Position numbers and translations under genes: made by a program. Below, piece by piece: positions 50,541 through 61,202 of a stretch of 64,000 nucleotides of DNA (the stretch's first letter is position 1; the number at the start of each line of letters is the position of its first letter). The notes under the pieces were generated by a model, which was given only the letters and a program-made list of their open reading frames with translations, did no database searches and was not told the origin of the DNA. The stretch is from Sinonovacula constricta. Its lineage: Eukaryota; Mollusca; Bivalvia; Cardiida; Solecurtidae. The stretch lies in contig CM017567.1 in NCBI GenBank assembly GCA_007844125.1, positions 14,046,046 to 14,110,045 of the forward strand, read 5' to 3'.

Positions 50541-52318
50541 GTGACATTGACATATGACACCACTATATAATTATGCAAAGATCCTTCATTCACATCCTAA
50601 GCTTTAGACAACAAAATCTATTCAGTTTTACCATTTTCTACATCAAACATTTCAAGAGGCAAAAAACGAGAGAATTGAAATAAATATTACCAAATAAACC
50701 ATCAATAAATTGTGAATGTATGTATAAGATTAGTACATGGTGACTGTCTATATCAGTTTGGCTTCTTTTCAGAAGAAGATACAACTTGAATGCGAAAGAA
50801 AATCATGATCTTTCTGTCGCATATTGTTTCACTACATACAGTATTTGTTAAAAAACGACCATAGATGCAGCTTTTTAATATTACATATTGAGAGGTCCTA
50901 TTATAATTACCACTTAAAATAAATCAGGAACTACCATTGCACAAACATTTTTTGTGCGTTAAAGTGAAAAAAACATTCACAGGTACAATAGTGGAAGTCC
51001 GTAAGAAAATTGACGCTCTGTTTCATCAAACATTACATAATACCCAGGCTGAAGTTAATAATAAATATAAATTATCAAGTCAGCCAGTGTGACATTTATG
51101 TGTACCGCCGTTTGTTAGTCTCAAAAATGACTGATTAAATGCAAGCTGTGATCAAACATTTTGATAAGCACATCACTGAATACCCAAAAGAACCGCTGCC
51201 ATGTAGCCTACACCCATTACAATAATCAATTTCTATAAATGATAGACTGTTGATATTTTCTACACTGCTCTTGTGTTTCTCTATCGATTTACAGCTTCAA
51301 TTGTGATCAATCAACTGTTCATTCATAATTGACACAGAAAATAATATATGCAAATAAATGCAGCAAGAGAACAGTGCCACCTTGAATAGGCCTACAAGGG
51401 AAAGATAATGTCCCCTGAATGTATATTCTCAGTAGACAGTTATTTATTAAAGCGTCGGCCCTGTTTGTAGACATGTTCGTATACTTTAATAATAAATATA
51501 CTTAATTCTATTTTTGATTTGCTTATTTTCACCATAATGCTAAGTTACATATAATTAAATATCGACCAACTCTAAATAATTTTATATACAGGATGTATTT
51601 TATGTAGTTTAAACACTCTCAACAAAAAGTTTAAAATAATACGTTTTCTGCAATAACTTCTAATCAAGTATTCTTAACGAAAGGGAAGCAATGCAGTATA
51701 ATTTGAGCAGTTTGAGTATCGTCCCTTGTTAAAACGTTTTTTGACTTATTTGTAGTGACTTCCAAACCTAATCTTCCATGGTAGATATTAATGATCTGTC
51801 ACTCTCATTGTATATCTATTATTGTTCTCTATTATTTGGTGTGTCACAGATATATAAGTATTGCTTTTTTAAGACGTGAGCAGCGTCAGTGGATGTAACA
51901 GCTGAACAAATATACTTTTCCAATAACAACACCCTCTACTTCTTTGGCGAATAGAAACGTTCTTACTGTTTCGTTAGAAATGGCAGAGGAGTTTCGAGGG
52001 ATGTACAGTATATACAAGTTTATAAGCTCCGACATGTACGTTAAGTTAAAGAATGATCAAATCAAGTAGAACTAAATTAGCACGGCAACATTGATATGTC
52101 CGAAATACATAATTATGCACGGCTACATAGACATGTCCGAAATACATAATTTTGCAAGCCAACATTGCCATGTACAAAATACATACGCAGGTCTACAATG
52201 CCATACATTCTTTAACCACTTTAAATATGTAAGTAAGATGATTCCACAAGATGCCAGACATGTAAGAAAAGGAAGTTGTAACTCAATTTACCATTCTCAG
52301 TCTAAAAGCAAGACAGAA

Positions 52319-55300
52319 TTAACTCAATGTATCATATGCGTCTATCGAATAAACTGTTCTTTTTGCATGGAATGGAAGAATATGACCACGAACGGAGTGA
52401 GAAAACTTGGCATATAGCACAAAGCCGCTTGCAGAGAAAAGAAAGGAGATCAGGATGAGGTATCCAAATGTTTCCGGTTCCGGAAGGGCGACAACTAGCG
52501 CGAACTTGAGCATGTCCATTAACTGATTGAGGGAGGTTTGCACGCCCATAACCACTCCTCTTTCTGATTCCGCCACGTGGTCAAGGAAAATCTGGGTCAC
52601 TGTCAGGTCTATCATCCACAGGCCTGCAAAAGACACATTTTGTCAATGACTAAATTTAGACGGATCACTGTTCCATCATATCACGATAACAACAGTTTAT
52701 AACGCTACAACAGTAAAACAATTTTCATTAGCACTGGGCAGTTGCCAAAAACAATTTCAGTTGAACAAATGTGTATTATCATCACGCCAAATAAGATAAT
52801 AAAGGACAAATCATTACAAATTGAATGAGAATTAGGTGGATGAGATTTAAATTCCTGGGAGAATGCAAACATCTATATTGTATAAAACATTAAAAAAAGA
52901 ACGATGTGAATAAATGTAGTGATAAAATGTGTACTGAATAGTTTCTTACCAAATCTTGCTCCGACAATACCTGCTAGTAAGAGACCGACAGAGAGGAACG
53001 ACTGTTTAGCTATCGTCATGATGTCCGGACCGAATGTTGATGTTTCATTATCACGTATATAGGTCGCTACTGCTGGTATATTAATTATGTTCCTATCCAA
53101 AGGAAACGTTACTGCCTGGGTGACAATTCCACTGAGGTTGATATCAGTATTGGTCTCATTGTGGGAATAGTAAAACACAGGCCAACTTTCGTTGAAGAGA
53201 GCAGATCTTGTAGTAAGGTCATGAATTATCTGACTACTATTCAGCGAAATATTTGCCATTACCGGATAGTCTCCTTTAGTACTTCTGTTTTCAAACGGCG
53301 AACCAGGTAGCCATATTGAAACCACACACAGTAGAAGACATGCTAGGAAGGCAGAAAATCCCACCAAGCCGCTCCGAACCTGGCCTACCGATTGTCGCAC
53401 CTGAGGGTATGCCAGAGTGCCAACAATGCCAATCAAAGCGCCCGCTGCCATCAGGACGCCCATTACAGACTCGCTGATACCCTGGGTATAGGCGTAACCT
53501 ATAGGAACCCAAAACATTATTCTTTTGGAAATATCATTTTGGTCGCCAATTCTGCAAACCTTAAATATTATGTGACACGATACGTTTGCCATACAAATGA
53601 TGGGATGCTGTATTTTTACTCTCAAAAATGGTCGAAACCGGTCTAATTCGAAGATAGAATGAAGAAAAAACAAAAACGCATTTTTATGTTTGTTATGCTT
53701 CTGCTTTTGTTAAAAGCTGCCTAGAACTCTGGTGTTAGACACAAGAGAAAACAGAGACCCTAATTACCGACTGTGACATTATCGAAACCCAGGACGGTCA
53801 TATAGAGACAAGCCAGCCCTGTCCCCGCACACATGATCCGGTACCGCATATATGTCCCCCAGCCCCCAAACGCCATCGACAGGCCGGACAACAAACGTTC
53901 TGAGCAAGATGTTTCGCTGCTGTCGCCTATTGAAAAACAAATATACATAACAATGTCAGGGAATTGAATCTGTTAAATCCAAGGCGCAGCAGAGATACAA
54001 GAAAAAGAACAGTTTTGTACAATTGTCACACTGTGTTCTTTAACAGTTGAAGTAGAATGATAATTTGCTTTTAAAAATACGACTGTTTCTTAAAGCTTTG
54101 ATGTCACCCCAAAGGCATTTCCAAAACCAATTATAAATGTAGAACGGCGACCCAATTACAAACTTTTATGGTCACAATAGTAGTATTGTCATTAGTAAAT
54201 TTCAGGATGTATATTTACTTATCGATATATGTAGATGGATATTTGTAAGCTCAATCTTATTCATAATTGTTTATTTATGAATTTTAAAATCGTTGGTTTT
54301 GCCTTCTTATGTGCTTTCTTCGTTTTTGTCTGCTAACTTGACATTTTCTGCATTGTTCCCATAGGCATTCACGAGTCTTCACGTAGAAAAAAAGACTTGC
54401 CAAAGCCTGCTATATTATATCCTCCAATCAACAAGCTATTCAATAAGTGGCCCATATTTGTGCCACTAAATTTGGCCAGAAGCGATCTATAGAATATTGA
54501 TGTTTGAATTATGGGAATAAATCGAGCGTTTTATCATTAACGTGGAATTTCAATTTTATAATAATAAATTCCATTTTATTGTCAGAAACGACTAAAGACA
54601 ACAAAACAATTCTTCATAATAAGTATGTTAGTGACAGGAAATTTCGCGATAAAATGCAGCTTTTTTAAAGCATGATTGCGTTGAAGCCAGAGCTATGAAT
54701 CTGGAAAAAACATTACTAAGTAATACACTAAAGTATAAACTAAATTCTTTGTCCCCACACGTTTAAAACTGTTGAAATCACTTGGTCTATCTCAAACTTC
54801 AAATTGCTATAAGATGCAAAACGGCAACAATAGTGATTTTCACACCTACCGTGAAACTCGCGAAGATTTGGGCGCGAGTTTTATCGCCAATTATCGGCAA
54901 TCAGGATGTCACGTAATTTAGAGAAGAGGTTAATCGATTATTATTTAATCAGCTTATTTAATGAACAACAATTTCGTTAATCAATTAACGCTGATTAAAG
55001 TGTTTCAGTTTTTTAGAACTTGTTGACACGGCCTTCTCAACTTGTATATAAAATGGGAGGTCGCTTTAGGTGATTTTTATCATTCTTCCACTACCTACTC
55101 ACAATACACGTATTGATTATTGAATAAGAAAATAAGATTGGTTATGGCAACAGACTAGACACGAGACAGTGTAGAGCAATCTGATGAAGGACCCGGTCTT
55201 AGTACTGGGGGGATAGTCAGATCGACATTAAACTTTCTTGCAGCTGATATTAAATTACATTGTAAAAAATCTAATAACACTTTAAACATGCAAAACCACA

Positions 55301-58300
55301 CAAATTTGCAGAAGCTTAGTTTACAGTGGCAGATATAACAAGGAATTTCAGTCTTGACCAGTTATCGTGTAGCAGGTAAGATTTTTAAGATTTACACAAA
55401 CTATCCTTAAATTCGGATAACTCAAACTTCGGATATGTCAAACTATTTTCTACGGTCCCTTGAAATTTGAGATAACGAGAGTTGACTGTATTTCAATACA
55501 CTCAGTTCTATTAAAGTATATTTTCTCTGTCGCTCATAATCACCTACTGTACCAATATCCAAATGCCTCGTCTTCGGTATCTGTAATGCTGGTACAGTAT
55601 GGTAGACTTGCTTCAGTAGTAGGAACTCGACACAGACGGATACCAAGTTCCAGCCTCCAATGAAGAGTGCCCCTCCCTGGGCCGACCAGAAGGTCATCAC
55701 CTGGCCAGTTAAGATGGGGGCCAATATATTGGTGGCCAGGTCAATACCCTTTAGGGTGGCACTGGTTGCTGGAACGAGCCATTAGTGGATTATATTGGTC
55801 ATATTTGTTTGGTGGTTTTCAGTCAATTTAAATCAATTTATTGTGCTGTACGTACAAATGGACGTTAGCTGTTATAAATGGTACGCGTAGATCCGAAAAC
55901 TGGATATTAATAAGTGCTAACCATTAAAAAAGTACAACCATGGTTTAAGAAATCTATATTTATTGATACAAACATACCTCCGATTTTAAATGAATAATAA
56001 ACACACATAGGTCTAGTTGGAAAAGCTTAACCTATAAATATTACCTACATACGAAGATTAATTTTACCTCTTTCTTGATAGCAAATCAAAGTCGTTTTTA
56101 TTTCCAATTAAGAATGCCGTTAGGAAGCTACGTACCGGCAAAAAGGTCCTTATTATCTTCGCAGATGACAACAATCCAGTCCTTCTCCACGGAGATGGTG
56201 TTGGCGATACTTGCCAAGTTAGCCAGTATGGCAACACAGATAATTAACCTGCAAAATGAGTCAGAGACTGGCAACAATTTGTGATTTCATAACTCAAGGT
56301 ACCGATATTAGAATGGCGGCTTCTTGCATATCATCAAATCACCAAGTGATTTTCAGGACAACAAATGACTTTAGGAGTAAATAAGGAGTATTCGTAAGGA
56401 AGATGACTATTGAAGCTTCTTGTTTTACACACACACACACACACACACACGCGCGCGCACGCATGCACGCACGCGCACACACACACACGCACGCACGCAC
56501 ACACACACACGCACGCACACGCACGCACACACACGCACGCACACACTACACACATATAGATTTCATAATTTTTGCTCAAGAGTGTTTTGTTTGCCATGAT
56601 TGTCGCGGCGTGATTTTTGTTTGTGCATCATGCTAACAAGTTTCGAGTAAGACATTACGAAAATTAATGCACTGCCCGACTATTTCGTGTGCATCATTTG
56701 AAAGTATACACAATAAGTATATATAATATAATTATAGTACCTATTTGTAAAACATGTAGCCTTACTTGTTCCTTTATGCTCTGTTAGCGCCGTATTAGTG
56801 GAAATTAAGTTTCGTCGGCATTTAAGTGTAAAGCATCACAGCAGTATATAAGTAATAGTTAAAAAGTGTAATACTCGACAATAATTACCCGTAAAATACA
56901 TTTAGTAGTCCCTCCTCAGGCCAAAAAGCCTTGATTTGTTGAAGGTATGAGACAAGAATCCAAAGAACTGCTGCGCAGATGATGACAAAAATGTTCTGTA
57001 GTACCAAAGATACGCGGGCAGCTGAAAGTTCGGAATAAAACAATTTAAGCAGTTATATAATATACAAATAAATACAATGACAACATGTGTCAATTTTTAA
57101 ATTAATAATCGTCGGAATCTTATGGTCGGTTTTACATAAAAATGTTTCGTAAATACATCTTGTTGACTATTTGAAATGAGCGGCTTGTATCATTTCTATA
57201 GTTTCTTAGCAAACCTCATCATCATACTAAAATTTCCTTTGGCCAAGGCAATACTGGAGTCGACTAAGATAATCCATTTAAATACTGCAGCTTGTAATAT
57301 ACTTGGGCCCAGAGACCTTTTGTCTTGTTTGTTATATTTCTATCCTAGTGCTTTTTAAATAAAACTGAAGTTTATAGTTTAAGCTGTTTGATGCTTTACT
57401 GTAAGAAAAGATGGTCAAGATGCTGAGAGTGACGTCATGGAAAGTGACGTAAACGTAAATACGTCATGCCGTTACATCACTTGGCACGATATTATGAATG
57501 TCAAATGCTTACGCCACACCCAAACCAAAGATAGTGTCAAAAATTTGAATCTGATTGAATCTGTACGATATGCCACTACCATATAGCCTTGGCGAGTGGT
57601 CCACCCAGCGACCGACGACAGGACCCAGCAACAGCGTGGCGACGCCGCTTGCGAACCCGTAGATGGCTGTTACTCGGAGGCTTTCAGGGGAGATAATTAC
57701 CAGAAACAGACCAATACCAAACTGCCACATCCTGTCACCCTTTCAAAATTGTATTGGGGCATAAAATAAGTTAGTTGTATAAACTGGCGTATAATGTGAT
57801 TATCGTCCCATATAAAATCCGTTGAAACACATATTGAAACCTACATTAGACACATTAAAATTAAAAATCCTCATACAAACTTTAACATAAACTAGCCTTT
57901 CATATAACCATACATTCAAAGGTTACAAAATCCGAATTTTCTCAATTTGACAAAGGTTCTATTTTAATAAATAATGCCCAAGTTTCTGACAGAATAGTGG
58001 TTAATTTATAAAAAAAGAGACCAATTGAAAGTTTGTTGCTTGAATATGTCTGATATGAAAACAACTTGTCCATTACTTGACGAAAGAAACATTGGCTTAC
58101 CCAAGCTGATAGAAAGTGGCTCGCATACACATACCAACAAATTTTCCGTTGTGATGGTTTGGGTCGGTTCAAATAATCTGCAGGGAAGGAAAACACAATA
58201 AAAACCAGCCAAACGATTCCAAGTAAGATAAAGATAGACTTCGCACTTTTCCAATGCCACGAACTTGCCACTTGACAGTACTGCATCCGTAGAATAACTT

Positions 58301-58741
58301 TTTCACCTAAATACCATTTTTAATGCCTCGTGGCAATACCTTGTCTTGCATTAGTAAAAGAGCTCAATCTGCATTTGTAAAAAGGACGTATTTTTAATGG
58401 AGACCTTTAGATCTTTCGGATAACTGGACTACATGTTAAGCTGGATACCAAACTCTATTGTCTCTCTCAATTACTTTGATTCACACATCCTCGTCAAATA
58501 TTGCTACCGCCATTACCTCTGCTGAAATCCACTTCTATTCTCAATATCAGAAAACAAAGAAAGAAGAAAATTGATCTCAGTTGTATTCTTGTAACGGAAG
58601 GATGTTTACTGGTTACTTGAAATATACACACATGATATCCCAAATGATTTCTTGCTAACAAAAAAAATAACGACAAAAAGTACCTTCATTTTTGGCCGCT
58701 TCTTGCAATCTTTCGGGACAATCGGATACTTCTTCCGTCAT
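52319..58741 (-). CDS. SLC40A1: Ferroportin-like iron exporter (SLC40A1 family), complete
   Basis: Nine exons on the minus strand: 58684-58741, 58101-58177, 57580-57739, 56889-57021, 56136-56248, 55544-55768, 53768-53926, 52950-53498 and 52319-52623, for 592 aa (human about 571). An alternative donor at 55553 would remove three residues. Family landmarks: SAWGDRMWQF (about 43-52), [68 protein letters not shown] and [16 protein letters not shown]. Ferroportins export ferrous iron across the plasma membrane by alternating access. Of the usual human metal ligands only Asp39 is kept (Asp47 here); His43 is Gln51, Cys326 is Asn305 and His507 is Lys531. The last outer loop is long and has many N-glycosylation sites. 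The start is the only ATG giving the right phase. Very sure of family; biochemical iron transport uncertain. Confidence 0.93.
56428..56547. repeat. CA/CG-rich dinucleotide microsatellite in ferroportin intron 4
   Basis: Mixed (CA)n, CGCG and CACG repeats between ferroportin exons 4 and 5. The cysteine/valine- and alanine-rich frames through it come from the repeat. Confidence 0.95.
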
Positions 58742-59167
58742 CGTTTTATCGTTGTTTGTTTAAAAGTTCCACAAGCTGGTTCATTAACACATTCCTTCTC
58801 TATGATATGGTTTGTCGAATTTCACTTCGAATCACATCATATTTTCCTCGATAGAAATATCCAATGGTTGGTTAGCTTTGCTATCTGCAAAATATTAACC
58901 TTTTTCATTTATTCCGCGACCATGTAATTGCGTGTTTAGTTAAATCTAAAGGGAATGTTTTGCAAAACTGGCTAACACAGGTTTCGAAAAACATCCAGAG
59001 CAAGCAGTTTGATTAAGGCATCACAGCTACCAAGATACGATCGGTAAAACTTTCAGTATCTAACCTATAAAGTTACAGTCATGTGGTCGATTGTGCTTAT
59101 GAATAAAGGCTTAATATTGCAAAATATGCAAATACATGTATTAAAGAGCGGGGAGGTCGTGGTGTGA

Positions 59168-59286
<119 letters not shown>

Positions 59287-59329
59287 CAGTTAATACTCCA
59301 GTTCAGCATATAAACTTAAAGTAGCCCGA

Positions 59330-60240
59330 GCATAGTTTTGCCTCTGCCAGAATACAACCTCCAAGGCCAGATTTGCGCCCGAGTATAGTTTTGTCTATGA
59401 CAGATTACACTCTCTTTATTATTATTACACCAGAGTTTAGCACCGGTATAATTTGGCCACTACAGATCTCACCCTCAAAGGCCAGAATTTAGACTAAGTA
59501 CAGTTTGGCCTGACCCAAATTATACCTCGAAGGCCAGAGTTTAGACCTAGTATAGTTTAGCCTAGGACAGATTACACCTCTAAGGCCAGATTTAAGCCCG
59601 AGTATAGTTTAGCCTAGGACAGATTACACCTCTAAGGCCAGAGTTTAGTTCGAGTATAGTTTGGCCTAGGACAGATTACACCTCTAAGGCCAACGTTTAG
59701 TTCGAGTATAGTTTGGCCTAGACCAGATTACACATCTAAAGCTAGATTTAAGCCCGAGTATAGTTTGGCCTGGACCAGATTACACCTCTAAAGCTAGATT
59801 TAAGGCCGACTATAGTTTAGCCTGGGACATATTATATCATCTAAGGTCAGATTAAAGCCCCAGTATAGTTTGGCCTGTGCCAGATTACACCAACTAAGGC
59901 TAGATTTTAGCCCGGGTATAGTTTGGTCTAGGACAGATGACACCTCCAAGGCTAGAGTTTAGTTCGAGTATAGTTTGGCCCAGACCAGATTACACCTCTA
60001 AGGCCAGATTTAAGCCCGGGTATAGTTTGGTCTAGGACAGATTACATCAACTAAGGCTTGATTTTAGCCCGGGTATAGTTTGGCTTGGGCCATATTACAC
60101 CAACTAAGGCTAGATTTTAGCCCGGGTATAATTTGGTCTAGGCCAGATTACACCCTCTATGGCCAGGGTTTCGCCGAAGTATAGTTTTGTCTAATACAAA
60201 CATATTACACCCTCTTAGACCAGATTTAAGCCAGAGAATA
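59330..60240. repeat. ~52-bp minisatellite
   Basis: About 17 imperfect copies of GCCAGATTTAAGCCCGAGTA followed by TAGTTTGGCCTAGGACAGAT and TACACCTCTAAG. Copies are more diverged than in the other arrays, with recurring swaps (AGAGTTTAGTTCGAG, TAGATTTTAGCCCGG). It lies between ferroportin and the receptor-like gene. From 60240 to 61202 there is AT-rich sequence with no supported exon. Confidence 0.92.
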
Positions 60241-61202
60241 ATTATAAAACATATTATATTTTTGCCCTTTTCTTATGGTATAGATCGTGATTGACTATTA
60301 CCCTAGAAAATTGTAAGGGTAGACCTTCCGACGCTGTGCAGAAGACCTTCGTACATCAAGTATTTAGCCCCGAGAGTGTTTCGAGCCCACATGGCGAGAG
60401 ACCGACGAATCAGAGGAGATATAAGTTCGAGAAAAAGACAAATGCCAAGACCCCCACCCCCACCAGCACTACGCTTTACACATCAATGTTTTTTAACAGT
60501 TTATCGAGAGGATAGTAATCAACAACATAAATAAACTATAATGGCATGACGACGTGCAGCTTAAACTCTAAATAAAAAGGATTTCGTAATATGACTTATG
60601 ACAAAACAGTTTAGAATTAATCGTGGGATCATTTTAAATACATTTTTTTATATATTAAGTGACGTCAATTTTTGTTTGATATATCACGGTAAAAATATGT
60701 ATTATCGCTCACTTTAATCCAATACCAAATGTAAAAATATAATAATTTCTGAAATTACAGGAAATTATTTAAACTATACAATGCCGTACTTTGTAGCTAA
60801 ATATCAAATTAAATAAGCGCATCTGCAAATACTTGACACTTATTGTTGAATTTGAATAAACCGACTTCAAATGCCAGGGAATTATTATTTCACATATGCC
60901 ACAATTTTGTTTCAATTTTTAAAGTTATTCTTTAATTTGATTCCAACTAAAACGTTATTAATTTACCATTAAATTGTCATACAAAGTTATGACTCTTTGC
61001 AGATACGAACTTACGTCTCCTTCAAAGAATGAAATGTAATACCCATGTACATATTTATTTGTTGTCGCACAGGAAAAATAACAAAAAAGTTCATAAATGA
61101 AAACTCCTATATAAATAGGATGCAGATTAGTTCCAGGCTAGATTTCCCCCGACGTGTTTATTAAGAAAATTGAAATGTGTTAGTCTCTATTTTGTTATTA
61201 AA

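Larger units (their letters stand above)
41460..52318. other. Long region without an intact gene
   Basis: About 11 kb between the claudin-like gene and the 3' end of ferroportin. It holds the 42.1-44.2 kb minisatellite, LINE relics near 45.7 and 48.0 kb, a diverged duplicate segment (44.45-45.19 and 47.21-47.37 kb), a SINE at 48.6 kb and a MITE-like element at 50.1-50.5 kb. The remainder is AT-rich with no supported exon. Confidence 0.6.

Noticed and set aside
52091..52417. 108-codon plus-strand frame at the 3' end of ferroportin
   Set aside because: Overlaps the ferroportin last exon in antisense, with no homology.
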